From contig NZ_JAFBCN010000001.1 in assembly GCF_016907755.1 (NCBI RefSeq), positions 1,736,001 to 1,800,000 on the forward strand: a stretch of 64,000 nucleotides of DNA, written 5' to 3'. A model generated the notes under the pieces. The model worked only from the letters and a program-made list of their open reading frames with translations. It did not search any database and had not been told where the DNA came from. Numbering within the stretch: the stretch's first letter is position 1; every line of letters starts with the position of its first letter. This document shows positions 28,421-36,343 of the stretch, piece by piece. The position numbers were made by a program, and so were the translations under genes. This DNA is from Cellulosimicrobium cellulans. Its GTDB lineage: Bacteria > Actinomycetota > Actinomycetes > Actinomycetales > Cellulomonadaceae.

Positions 28421-30168
28421 TGGAGCGCCTCCTCGTCGGCTCGGTGCGCCCACTCGGCGAACGTCTCGGTCCCGTCCTTGTCCGCCTCGTACCGCCGGAC
28501 GACGCGCTCGACGTAGTCGGGCAGGTCGGTCGCGGTGACCTTGAGGCCGCGCACGGTGCGGCCCATCCCGGCCAGCTCGCGGTCGTCGGACGCCAGCCCC
28601 CCGCCCAGGTGGACCTGGAAACCCGGGACCTGCTCGCCGTCGTCGTCCATCACGAGCTGGCCCTTGAGCCCGATGTCCGCCGTCTGGATGCGCGCGCACG
28701 AGTTGGGGCACCCGTTGACGTGCAGCGAGAGCGGCTTCATGTGCGACAGGTCGCCGAGCCGCTTCTCGAGCTCGTCGATCGTGGCGGTCGCGGTGTCCTT
28801 GGTGTCGACGATGGCGAGCTTGCAGTACTCGATGCCCGTGCACGCGATGGTGCTGCGGCGGAACGGGCTCGGGTTGGCGTCGAGCCCGTTCGCCTTGAGC
28901 GTCGAGACGACGTGCTCGACCTGCTCGTCCGGCACGTCGAGCACGAGGAGCTTCTGGTGCGGCGTGAGGCGCACGCGGTGCGAGCCGACCGACTCGGCGA
29001 GGTCGGCGACGTTCGCGAGGACCGTCCCGGACACGCGGCCGACGTACGGCGCGGCACCGACGTAGTTGAGCCCGTCCTTCTGCTTGTGCACGCCCACGTG
29101 GTCGCCGGGCACCGGCGGCTTGGGGGCGGGCGGGCCGTCCGGCAGCGCGTACCCGAGGTACTCGGTCTCGAGGACCTCGCGGAACTTCTCGGGTCCCCAG
29201 TCGGCGAGGAGGAACTTGAGGCGCGCCTTGTTGCGCAGCCGGCGGTACCCGTAGTCGCGGAAGATCTGCACGACGCCGTGCCAGACGTCGGGCACCTGCT
29301 CCTCGGTGACGAACGCCCCGAGGCGCTCGCCGAGGCGCGGGTTCGCGGACAGTCCGCCGCCGACCCACAGGTCGAACCCGACGCCGAGCTCGGGGTGGCG
29401 GTGCGCGACGAACGCGACGTCGTTGATCTCGTGCACGACGTCCTGGCTCGGGTGCCCGGTGAGCGCGGTCTTGAACTTGCGCGGGAGGTTCGCGAGCTCG
29501 GGGACGCCGATGTACTTCTCGGTGATCCCCGCGACGGCCGGGCCGATGTCGATGAGCTCGTCGGCGGCGATCCCGGCGACGGGGCTGCCGAGGACGACGC
29601 GCGGGACGTCGCCGCAGGCCTCCGTCGTCTGCAGGCCGACAGCCTCCAGGCGGCGCCAGATCTCCGGGACGTTCTCGACCTCGACCCAGTGGAGCTGGAT
29701 GTTCTGGCGGTCGGTGATGTCCGCGCTGTCGCGACCGAAGTCCTTCGAGATGTCCGCGATGACGCGGAGCTGCTCGGTCGTCAGCGCCCCGCCGTCGATG
29801 CGGACCCGGAGCATGAAGAACTTGTCCTCGAGCTCGTGCGGCTCGAGCGTCGCCGTCTTGCCGCCGTCGATCCCGGGCTTGCGCTGCGTGTACAGGCCCC
29901 ACCAGCGGAACCGCCCGTGCAGGTCGTCGCCGGTGATGGAGTCGAAGCCCTCCCGCGCGTAGATCGTCTCGATCCGCTCGCGGACGGACAGCCCGCCGTC
30001 CTCCTGCTTCCACTTCTCGTTGCCGTTGAGCGGCTCGGTGCCGTCGATCTTCCACTGCCCGTTCGGCCGGGCGGCGCGCGCCGGGCGGGCGGGCCGCTCT
30101 CCGGCGGCACGCGCCGGGCGCTCAGGTCGGGCCGGGGTGGCGTCCGGCACCGTCGTGACCTGCGTCAT
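28417..30168 (-). CDS. sir: Ferredoxin-dependent assimilatory sulfite reductase (NirA/SirA family)
   Basis: Predicted 583 residues with two nitrite/sulfite reductase repeats. The siroheme/[4Fe-4S] cysteines are C-x5-C in ACTGIEYCK (about 440-447) and C-x3-C in NGCPNSCARI (about 487-493). FRWWGLYTQRKPGIDGG and ITDRQNIQLHW are typical of actinobacterial ferredoxin-sulfite reductases. It reduces sulfite to sulfide by six electrons. The first 35 residues are Arg/Pro/Ala-rich and not conserved. It is the first structural gene of the operon; GAGGAA is 5 bp before the ATG, downstream of the putative attenuator. Nitrite reductase activity is a less likely alternative given the cys neighbours. Confidence 0.92.
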   Translation of the reverse strand: MTQVTTVPDATPARPERPARAAGERPARPARAARPNGQWKIDGTEPLNGNEKWKQEDGGLSVRERIETIYAREGFDSITGDDLHGRFRWWGLYTQRKPGIDGGKTATLEPHELEDKFFMLRVRIDGGALTTEQLRVIADISKDFGRDSADITDRQNIQLHWVEVENVPEIWRRLEAVGLQTTEACGDVPRVVLGSPVAGIAADELIDIGPAVAGITEKYIGVPELANLPRKFKTALTGHPSQDVVHEINDVAFVAHRHPELGVGFDLWVGGGLSANPRLGERLGAFVTEEQVPDVWHGVVQIFRDYGYRRLRNKARLKFLLADWGPEKFREVLETEYLGYALPDGPPAPKPPVPGDHVGVHKQKDGLNYVGAAPYVGRVSGTVLANVADLAESVGSHRVRLTPHQKLLVLDVPDEQVEHVVSTLKANGLDANPSPFRRSTIACTGIEYCKLAIVDTKDTATATIDELEKRLGDLSHMKPLSLHVNGCPNSCARIQTADIGLKGQLVMDDDGEQVPGFQVHLGGGLASDDRELAGMGRTVRGLKVTATDLPDYVERVVRRYEADKDGTETFAEWAHRADEEALQ

Positions 30169-30323
30169 CGGTGTTCCTCGAGTCCTCGTTCGGGGGCGGG
30201 GACGCGCGACGGCGAGCGCTCAGCGAGGGTGCGAGTGGCTGAGGACCGACGGCGCGCGCCGGTTCTCAGGGTTTCTCCGGGGAGAGGGGCGAGCCTGCGG
30301 GCTCGCGCTGAGTCGGGCGCGGT
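30169..30323 (-). promoter_or_regulatory. Putative attenuator between the Cys-rich leader ORF and the sulfite reductase gene
   Basis: On the minus strand this 155-nt stretch contains a 7-bp hairpin (GCGAGCC/GGCTCGC, 30306-30289). It also has one GCTGAG element (30224-30219) that can pair with either of two CTCAGC copies here (30312-30307 and 30243-30238) or with a third inside the leader ORF (30341-30336). GGTCCTC (30247-30241) is complementary to GAGGAC (30187-30182) just before the ribosome-binding site GAGGAA (30179-30174). Competing pairings of this kind fit an attenuator; the actual fold has not been computed. Confidence 0.5.
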
Positions 30324-30410
30324 TCAGCGACAACAGCTGAGACACGTGTGCGCGCACGCCGGCATCCCGTGACGCGAGGTCACGAGGAGGGTGCGGGCTG
30401 CCGTGGTCAT
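30324..30410 (-). CDS. Leaderless Cys-rich leader peptide (28 aa) of the sulfur operon
   Basis: A 29-codon ORF whose product ends CAHTCLSCCR: Cys at positions 19, 23, 26 and 27, three of them within the last six residues. TATCGT (30423-30418) ends 7 bp before its ATG, so it can be read from the 5' end of a leaderless RNA. It lies 155 bp upstream of the sulfite reductase start on the same strand. In mycobacteria, leaderless polycysteine ORFs before sulfur genes are known to act as cysteine-responsive attenuators; this ORF has the same position, size class and codon content. It is too short for normal gene calling and is probably regulatory, not a functional protein. Confidence 0.72.
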   Translation of the reverse strand: MTTAARTLLVTSRHGMPACAHTCLSCCR

Positions 30411-30423
30411 GCGCAGAACGATA
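30411..30423 (-). promoter_or_regulatory. Promoter -10 of the sulfur-assimilation operon
   Basis: TATCGT at 30423-30418 on the minus strand, 7 bp before the leader-peptide ATG. TGTCCA (30446-30441) is a weak -35 candidate at 17-bp spacing. Confidence 0.5.
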
Positions 30424-30568
30424 GCCGCGGTCCAGCGTGGTGGACACCCCTCGTCCGTATGGTGGGAAACCGGAAATACTAGACCGATAGAGTCAAGTTT
30501 GTCCAGCAGGATGTCCGGTCCGCCGGAGGGTGGGGCGGGGAGTGCGGCGCGGCTCACCTTGTGCAAAG

Positions 30569-30604
30569 TTTCACGACAGTGGCGTCAGCAAATAGGATGA
30601 CGGC
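30569..30604 (+). promoter_or_regulatory. Leaderless promoter of the small four-helix membrane protein gene
   Basis: TAGGAT (30593-30598) is 6 bp before the ATG at 30605. TTTCAC (30569-30574) lies 18 bp further upstream as a possible -35. Confidence 0.5.
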
Positions 30605-30970
30605 ATGGACTTCCTCTACAACGTCTTCGTCGCGCTGCACTTCATCGGGTGGGCCATCGTCCTCGGCGGCTACCTCGCGTCCCTGCGCTCGCCGGGCCTG
30701 TACAGGGGCGTCTTCCACGGCGCGCTCACCGCGCTCGTCGCGGGGATCGCCATGGTCGGGATCGGCGAGGCGTCCGTCTGGGGTGACGGCGGCCCGGACA
30801 TGGCCAAGATCGGCGTCAAGCTGGTCATCGCCCTGGTCATCGCCGTCCTCGCGTTCGTCGCCAAGCGTCAGGGGGCCAAGGCGGCCGACGGCGCCGTGGC
30901 GCCGGGCGTCAAGCACGCCATCGGTGGTCTGACCCTCGTGAACATCCTCGTCGCGGTCTTCTGGAACTGA
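30605..30970 (+). CDS. Small four-helix integral membrane protein
   Basis: Predicted 121 residues with four membrane segments (NVFVALHFIGWAIVLGGYLA; ALTALVAGIAMVGIGEA; KLVIALVIAVLAFVA; LTLVNILVAVFW). His12 lies in the first helix and Arg/Tyr residues in the first loop. It resembles a conserved actinobacterial membrane-protein family with no assigned role. Expression is probably leaderless. It is divergent from the sulfur operon and followed by a perfect terminator hairpin, so it is likely monocistronic. Confidence 0.75.
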   Translation: MDFLYNVFVALHFIGWAIVLGGYLASLRSPGLYRGVFHGALTALVAGIAMVGIGEASVWGDGGPDMAKIGVKLVIALVIAVLAFVAKRQGAKAADGAVAPGVKHAIGGLTLVNILVAVFWN

Positions 30971-30989
30971 CCGCAGCGACCCGGCCGGG

Positions 30990-31018
30990 GCCCGTCGACG
31001 GATCGTCCGTCGACGGGC
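30990..31018 (+). terminator. Perfect 13-bp terminator hairpin
   Basis: GCCCGTCGACGGA (30990-31002), loop TCG, and the exact complement at 31006-31018, 20 bp past the stop of the four-helix membrane protein gene. Confidence 0.75.
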
Positions 31019-31037
31019 CTCCATCGTCCCTGGGACG

Positions 31038-31070
31038 TTGACGCGGGACTAGGTGCATGGTCCACTAGTC
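31038..31070 (+). promoter_or_regulatory. Candidate promoter/operator of the padR-hydrolase operon
   Basis: TTGACG (31038-31043) is followed by an inverted repeat GACTAG (31047-31052) / CTAGTC (31065-31070) with a 12-bp spacer, ending 2 bp before the padR ATG. The position is right for PadR autoregulation. No good -10 is visible. Confidence 0.45.
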
Positions 31071-31072
31071 GC

Positions 31073-31633
31073 ATGGTCCTCCGATATCTCGTCCTCGGGC
31101 TCCTCACGGTCCGGCCCATGACGGGCTACGACCTCAAGCGCGCCTTCGACTCCTCCGTGCGCCACTTCTGGGCGGCCGACCGCTCGCAGCTCTACCGCAC
31201 GCTCGCCGCGATCGTCGACGCGGGGCTGGCCGAGGTCGAGGTCGTGCCCCAGGAGAGCTACCCCGACCGGAAGGTCCACACGATCACCGACGCCGGCCGC
31301 GCGGCGCTGCGCGACTGGCTCGCCGCGCCGCTGGAGCCCGAGGACTCGCGCGAGCCCTTCCTCGGCCGCCTCTTCTTCGCGGACCAGCTCGACGACGACG
31401 GGGTCGCGACGCTCCTCGCGTCCCGGCGCGCGCTGGCGGAGGAGACGGTCGCGACGCTCACCGCCGAGGAGGAGCGGGTCGCGGCGGTCCTCGCGGGCGG
31501 TGGCCCTGACGCGGACCGCGTCCGCGGCACGCGCGGCCTCGCCCTGCGCCTCGCGACCCTGCGCCACGGTCTCGCGCACGCCCGGGCGGAGCTCGCGTGG
31601 CTCGACGAGACCGAGGGCGAGGTGCTCCCGTGA
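31073..31633 (+). CDS. PadR-family transcriptional regulator
   Basis: Predicted 186 residues. The N-terminal winged helix is typical of PadR (LRYLVLGLLTVRPMTGYDLKRAFD, FWAADRSQLYRTLAAIVDAGLAEVE, DRKVHTITDAGRAALRDWL). A C-terminal helical dimerisation domain of the Vir/PadR-s2 type follows. PadR proteins are usually repressors released by small aromatic or toxic compounds. The TGA overlaps the GTG of a hydrolase gene (GTGA), so the regulator and enzyme are made together. The ligand is unknown. Confidence 0.88.
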   Translation: MVLRYLVLGLLTVRPMTGYDLKRAFDSSVRHFWAADRSQLYRTLAAIVDAGLAEVEVVPQESYPDRKVHTITDAGRAALRDWLAAPLEPEDSREPFLGRLFFADQLDDDGVATLLASRRALAEETVATLTAEEERVAAVLAGGGPDADRVRGTRGLALRLATLRHGLAHARAELAWLDETEGEVLP

Positions 31634-32436
31634 GCGCGCCGGACGCCGTCGTGCACCACCCCGCCACCCGCCCGGGCGCCCCGGGCACGGGCGAGCTGTC
31701 CGTCGTCCTGCTCCACGGCGGCAACGTGGCGTCGTGGATGTGGGAGCCGCAGGTGGAGCACCTCGCCGACCTCGACCTCTGGACGCCCGACCTGCCGGGC
31801 TTCGGGTCCCGTGCTGCGGAGGACGTCGAGTCGATCGGTGCCACGGCGGACGACGTTGCCGACCTCGTCGCCGCGCTGCCCGCGGGCCGGGCCGTGCACC
31901 TCGTCGGGCTGTCGTACGGCGGGGTCGTCGCCCTGCACCTCGCCGCGCGGCACCCGGGCCTGGTCCGCTCGGTCCTCGTGTCCGGCGCGGCGGTCGACGG
32001 CGTGCGCGGGTTCACCGGGGCGTTCGGGCGCGCGCAGCTCCGGGTCTGGGACCGGCGCTGGTACTGGGAGGCGCAGGCGCGCTCCTTCGGCCTCCCCGCG
32101 GAGGCGCGCGACCTGTTCGTCCGCTCCGGCCTCGCGATCCGCCGGGACAACATGGCCCGGACCGTCGAGGACGTCTATGACGGGTGCTGGCCGACGGGCA
32201 TCGAGACCTCCGGTGCGCGCGTCCTCGCCGTCGCGGGCTCGCGGGACCTGCGCGCGGCCCGCTCCGCGCTCGGGACGATCGCGCGCCGGGTCCCGGACGC
32301 CGTCGTGCGCCTCGCGCCCGGGATGCACCACCAGTGGAGCGCGGAGGACCCGGACCTGTTCAGCGCGATGATCCGGTCCTGGGTGCTCGACGGCGCAGCG
32401 CACCCGCGGCTGGTGCCGCTCGCGGGGCGTGCGTAG
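31630..32436 (+). CDS. Alpha/beta-hydrolase
   Basis: Predicted 268 residues. Oxyanion-loop LLHGGNVASWMW, nucleophile elbow HLVGLSYGGVVALHLA (Ser in GLSYG), acid Asp near AGSRDLRAAR and catalytic His in PGMHHQW give a complete triad of the alpha/beta-hydrolase fold. It is soluble with no signal peptide. It probably acts on the compound sensed by the overlapping PadR regulator. The substrate (ester, lactone, epoxide or C-C bond) cannot be told from sequence. Confidence 0.85.
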   Translation: MSAPDAVVHHPATRPGAPGTGELSVVLLHGGNVASWMWEPQVEHLADLDLWTPDLPGFGSRAAEDVESIGATADDVADLVAALPAGRAVHLVGLSYGGVVALHLAARHPGLVRSVLVSGAAVDGVRGFTGAFGRAQLRVWDRRWYWEAQARSFGLPAEARDLFVRSGLAIRRDNMARTVEDVYDGCWPTGIETSGARVLAVAGSRDLRAARSALGTIARRVPDAVVRLAPGMHHQWSAEDPDLFSAMIRSWVLDGAAHPRLVPLAGRA

Positions 32437-32463
32437 CGCGCCCGACGTGCGAGGGTTTCCCCC

Positions 32464-32946
32464 GTGAGCGTCGGTGGAGAGGTCCTCGTCGGCCTGGCGA
32501 TCCTGGTCGGTCTGGTCGGGATCGTCGTGCAGGTGCTGCCCGGGAACGTGCTCGTGCTCGGCGCGGTCCTCGTCTGGGCGATCGTCACGGGCGGCACCGC
32601 CGCGTGGGTCGTCTTCGCGGTCGCCGCGGTGCTCGTGGTCGCCGCCGAGGTGTCGCAGTACGTCCTCGCGGGTCGCCACATGCGCCGCGCGGACGTCCCC
32701 TGGTCGACCCTCGTGTGGGGCGGCGTCGCGGGCGTGGTCGGGTTCTTCGTCATCCCGGTGATCGGGCTCTTCATCGGCTTCGTCCTCGCGGTGTTCGTCG
32801 CCGAGCTGCTGCGCCGCCGCGACCGCCGCGCCGCGTGGCGCGCGACCGTCGCCGCGATGCAGGCCACGGGCATCACGATCCTGGTCCAGCTCCTGGGCGG
32901 CCTCCTCGCGGCGGCGACGTGGGGCGTGGGGCTCGCGATCACCTGA
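32464..32946 (+). CDS. DUF456 membrane protein
   Basis: Predicted 160 residues with four to five helices, including two Gly-rich hydrophobic segments (LVGIVVQVLPGNVLVLGAVLVWAI; WGGVAGVVGFFVIPVIGLFIGFVLAVFVAELLRRRD). This matches DUF456, which has glycine-zipper-like repeats and no known role. GTG start; 27 bp after the hydrolase gene, possibly in the same operon. Confidence 0.82.
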   Translation: MSVGGEVLVGLAILVGLVGIVVQVLPGNVLVLGAVLVWAIVTGGTAAWVVFAVAAVLVVAAEVSQYVLAGRHMRRADVPWSTLVWGGVAGVVGFFVIPVIGLFIGFVLAVFVAELLRRRDRRAAWRATVAAMQATGITILVQLLGGLLAAATWGVGLAIT

Positions 32947-32961
32947 CCGGTGGGAGTCTGA

Positions 32962-33342
32962 TCAGCCGGGGATCTCCATCACGTAGAGCGTGTTCCCGTC
33001 GACGTCGCGCAGCGAGAACATCGGCGGGACGCCCTCCCAGCGCAGGAGCTCGCCGGTGCTCGCCCCGGCGTCGGTGAGCGCCGCGTGGTCGGCGGCCGCG
33101 TCGGAGGTCGCGAGGCGGATGCCGGTGTCGACGCCCGCGGGGACGCCGTCCCCGGCTGCGACGAGCGCGACGGACGTCGCCGAGCCCGGGGGAGCGACCT
33201 CGATCCAGCGGAACCCCTCCTGGAGCTCGCCGTCCATGCGGACCTCGAAGCCGAGCGTCCCCGTGTAGTACGCGAGCGCACGGTCCTGGTCGGTCACGGG
33301 GACCGCGACGGTGTGGACGCCGGTGAGGTGGGTCGTCGCCAT
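32962..33342 (-). CDS. VOC (glyoxalase/bleomycin-resistance) family protein
   Basis: Predicted 126-residue single VOC domain: VHTVAVPVTDQDRALAYYTGTLGFEVRMD at the start and VPPMFSLRDVDGNTLYVMEIP at the end. Metal-site candidates include His9 and the terminal Glu. It could be a dioxygenase, isomerase or binding protein; the substrate is not known. The ATG at 33342 has AGGAG about 6 bp upstream. Longer in-frame versions are not conserved. Confidence 0.85.
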   Translation of the reverse strand: MATTHLTGVHTVAVPVTDQDRALAYYTGTLGFEVRMDGELQEGFRWIEVAPPGSATSVALVAAGDGVPAGVDTGIRLATSDAAADHAALTDAGASTGELLRWEGVPPMFSLRDVDGNTLYVMEIPG

Positions 33343-33461
33343 GGTGTCTCCTTCGTGGTGAGGGGTGTTGCGGTCGTCACGGGGGGAGACCGCCGCGGAC
33401 GGCACGACTCATCGGCGGGGCGGCACCGGGTGTGGGCGGGGGCGCCTAGGCTGGAGGGGCT

Positions 33462-36227
33462 ATGGCTTCGCTCTTCGAGAACCTCCCGCTGCCCGGCCTC
33501 GACACGCTGTTCGACGGCCCGCGCGTCGACCACGGCGGCGAGTCCCGCCTCCCGCGGACCGCCCCGCGCTGGACCGACGACCCGGCCGTGCCCGACGGCG
33601 CCGGGTCGCCCGTCGGGGACGGCGCCCCGGGCGGGCCGGGGGGCACCGGATCGCCGTCGGGCACGGGGGAGCGCAAGGGCCGGTACGCCCACCTCGACCC
33701 CGACGCGCTGCTCGACGGGCTCAACCCGCAGCAGCGGGAGGCCGTCGTGCACGCGGGCGGGCCGCTGCTCATCGTGGCGGGTGCGGGGTCCGGCAAGACG
33801 CGCGTGCTCACGCACCGCATCGCGTACCTGCTCGCCACGCGCCGCTCGAACGCCGGGCAGATCCTCGCGATCACGTTCACGAACAAGGCCGCGGCGGAGA
33901 TGCGCGAGCGCGTGGAGGCCCTCGTCGGGCCGGCCGCGCGGAACATGTGGGTCTCGACGTTCCACTCCGCGTGCGTGCGCATCCTGCGGCGCGAGGCCAA
34001 GACGCTCGGGCTCCGGTCGAGCTTCTCGATCTACGACGCCGCGGACTCGCAGCGGCTCATCACCCTCGTCACGCGCGAGCTGGACCTCGACCCCAAGAAG
34101 TACCCGGCGCGCTCGCTCGCGAACAAGATCTCGGACCTCAAGAACGAGCTCATCGACCCGGAGACCTATGCCCGGGACTCCGGCGCCCACGCGACGGACG
34201 ACGGCCTCGCGGCGCGGGGCGGCCAGCACGGCGCGAGCGTGCCCGAGTTCGACCAGGTGCTCGCCGACGTCTACACGCGCTACCAGGCGCGGCTCGTCGC
34301 GGCCAGCGCGCTCGACTTCGACGACATCATCATGACCACGGTCAACCTGCTCCAGGCGTTCCCCGCCGTCGCGGAGCACTACCGCCGCCGGTTCCGGCAC
34401 GTGCTCGTCGACGAGTACCAGGACACCAACCACGCGCAGTACGTGCTCGTGCGCGAGCTCGCGGGGGTCGGCGAGGACTCCGCCGCCACCGACGCCGCGA
34501 CGAGCGGCACCGGCGAGGCGCAGGTCCCGGCGCTCGACCCCGCCGAGCTGACCGTCGTCGGCGACGCCGACCAGTCGATCTACGCGTTCCGCGGCGCGAC
34601 GATCCGCAACATCCTCGAGTTCGAGGCCGACTACCCCGACGCGCGGACCATCCTGCTCGAGCAGAACTACCGCTCGACCCAGAACATCCTCTCCGCCGCC
34701 AACGCCGTCATCTCCCGCAACCCCGACCGCAAGCCCAAGCGCCTGTGGACCGACTCGGGCGCGGGCGCCAAGGTCATCGGCTACGTCGCGGACAACGAGC
34801 ACGAGGAGGCGCGGTTCGTCGCGGAGGAGATCGACCGCCTCGGCGACTCCGACGGCGTGCGCCCGGGCGACGTCGCGGTGTTCTACCGCACCAACGCCCA
34901 GTCCCGCGCGCTGGAGGAGGTGCTCATCCGCGTCGGCCTGCCGTACAAGGTCGTCGGCGGCACGCGCTTCTACGAGCGCCGCGAGGTCAAGGACGCGGTC
35001 GCGTACCTGCGCGCGATCGACAACCTCGACGACGACGTCAACCTGCGCCGCGTGCTCAACACGCCCAAGCGCGGTCTGGGTGACCGGGCCGAGGGGGCCG
35101 TCGCGGCGCTCGCGGACCGCGAGCGGATCTCGTTCGGCGCGGCGCTCGCCCGGATCGACGAGATCCCCGGCCTGACGAACCGCACGCTCAACCCGCTGCG
35201 CGCGTTCGTCGAGCTCATGACCGGGCTGCGCGAGCTCGCGGAGTCCGGCGCGACGCCCTCGGACATCCTCGGCGCGGTCCTCGACCGCACCGGGTACCTC
35301 GCCGAGCTCCGCGCGAGCGACGACCCGCAGGACGCCACGCGCGTCGAGAACCTCGCCGAGCTGCACGCCGTCGCGACCGAGTTCACCGAGCTCGACCCCG
35401 AGGGCACGCTGTCCGACTTCCTCGAGCGCGTGTCGCTCGTCGCGGACGCCGACCAGATCCCCGCGGACGACGCGGACGAGGAGGGCGACGACGAGGAGAA
35501 GGAGGACCCGGGCGTCGTCACGCTCATGACGCTCCACACGGCCAAGGGCCTCGAGTTCCCGGTCGTGTTCCTCACCGGCATGGAGGACGGCACGTTCCCG
35601 CACATGCGGTCCCTGCACGACGACGCCGAGCTCGCCGAGGAGCGCCGCCTCGCGTACGTGGGCATCACCCGGGCGCGCGAGCGGCTCTACGTCTCGCGGT
35701 CCGCGGTGCGGTCGGCGTGGGGGATGGCGAACGAGTTCCCGCCCAGCCGGTTCCTCGAGGAGATCCCGGAGGAGCTGTGGGACTGGCGGCGGCGCGAGTC
35801 GTCGATGGCGACGCTGCGCGCGGGCGGGTCGGTCTGGGGCCGCGGCTCGGGGTCGTGGTCCGGTTCGCGGTCGGGGTCGGGGTTCGGGTCGGGGGCGCGG
35901 TCAGGGTCCGACGACGGGTCTACCATCCGCGGCCCTCGTTCCTCGGGCCGCTCCCGCCAGACCCGCCACGACCCGTCGTCGTCGGCCCCTGCCCGCGCCG
36001 CGTTCGGCTCGCCGTCCGGTGGGGCGAAGTTCGGGTCGGCGACGCCGCGGGCCGACGGGGACGTGCCGAACCTCGCAGTCGGGGACAAGGTGACCCACGA
36101 CGCCTACGGGCTGGGGACCGTCGTCGCGCTCGAGGGCGCTGGCCCGAACGCGGTCGCGAAGATCGACTTCGGCGCCGACGGGACCAAGCGCCTCCTGCTG
36201 CGCTACTCGCCGGTGACCAAGCTCTGA
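33462..36227 (+). CDS. pcrA: UvrD/PcrA-type ATP-dependent DNA helicase
   Basis: Predicted 921-residue superfamily 1A helicase. Motifs: Q-motif LNPQQREAVVHAGGPLL, Walker A VAGAGSGKTRVL, Ia ITFTNKAAAEMRERV, II VLVDEYQDTN, III GDADQSIYAFRGA, IV QNYRSTQNIL, V TLHTAKGLEFPVVF and VI YVGITRARERLYV. It unwinds 3'-5' in repair and replication. The N-terminal 70 residues and a Ser/Gly-rich linker (about 785-860) are non-conserved. The C-terminus (VGDKVTHDAYGLGTVVALEG) is the Tudor-like RNA-polymerase-binding domain of PcrA. TAGGCT is 9 bp before the ATG, with GGAGG between them. Confidence 0.95.
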   Translation: MASLFENLPLPGLDTLFDGPRVDHGGESRLPRTAPRWTDDPAVPDGAGSPVGDGAPGGPGGTGSPSGTGERKGRYAHLDPDALLDGLNPQQREAVVHAGGPLLIVAGAGSGKTRVLTHRIAYLLATRRSNAGQILAITFTNKAAAEMRERVEALVGPAARNMWVSTFHSACVRILRREAKTLGLRSSFSIYDAADSQRLITLVTRELDLDPKKYPARSLANKISDLKNELIDPETYARDSGAHATDDGLAARGGQHGASVPEFDQVLADVYTRYQARLVAASALDFDDIIMTTVNLLQAFPAVAEHYRRRFRHVLVDEYQDTNHAQYVLVRELAGVGEDSAATDAATSGTGEAQVPALDPAELTVVGDADQSIYAFRGATIRNILEFEADYPDARTILLEQNYRSTQNILSAANAVISRNPDRKPKRLWTDSGAGAKVIGYVADNEHEEARFVAEEIDRLGDSDGVRPGDVAVFYRTNAQSRALEEVLIRVGLPYKVVGGTRFYERREVKDAVAYLRAIDNLDDDVNLRRVLNTPKRGLGDRAEGAVAALADRERISFGAALARIDEIPGLTNRTLNPLRAFVELMTGLRELAESGATPSDILGAVLDRTGYLAELRASDDPQDATRVENLAELHAVATEFTELDPEGTLSDFLERVSLVADADQIPADDADEEGDDEEKEDPGVVTLMTLHTAKGLEFPVVFLTGMEDGTFPHMRSLHDDAELAEERRLAYVGITRARERLYVSRSAVRSAWGMANEFPPSRFLEEIPEELWDWRRRESSMATLRAGGSVWGRGSGSWSGSRSGSGFGSGARSGSDDGSTIRGPRSSGRSRQTRHDPSSSAPARAAFGSPSGGAKFGSATPRADGDVPNLAVGDKVTHDAYGLGTVVALEGAGPNAVAKIDFGADGTKRLLLRYSPVTKL

Positions 36228-36323
36228 GAGCGCCTCGGCGCCGAGACGGCGACCTCCGACCGAGGTAGCGACGTACCGGGTGCCGTGCACCGGGCTCTGA
36301 GCCGGGGGCCGCTCTCTCGGCGT

Positions 36324-36340
36324 GCGGGGGCTCGCCCCGC
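36324..36340 (-). terminator. Short hairpin between convergent pcrA and DUF6518 genes
   Basis: GCGGGG (36324-36329) and CCCCGC (36335-36340) with loop GCTCG lie just beyond the DUF6518 stop codon. A 12-bp palindrome, CTCGGCGCCGAG (36234-36245), stands right after the pcrA stop. Confidence 0.45.
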
Positions 36341-36343
36341 GAG

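Noticed and set aside
30491-30496. TTGACT (minus strand) as -35 with TAGTAT (30481-30476) as -10 for the sulfur operon
   Set aside because: The two are only 9 bp apart, which is not a workable promoter spacing.
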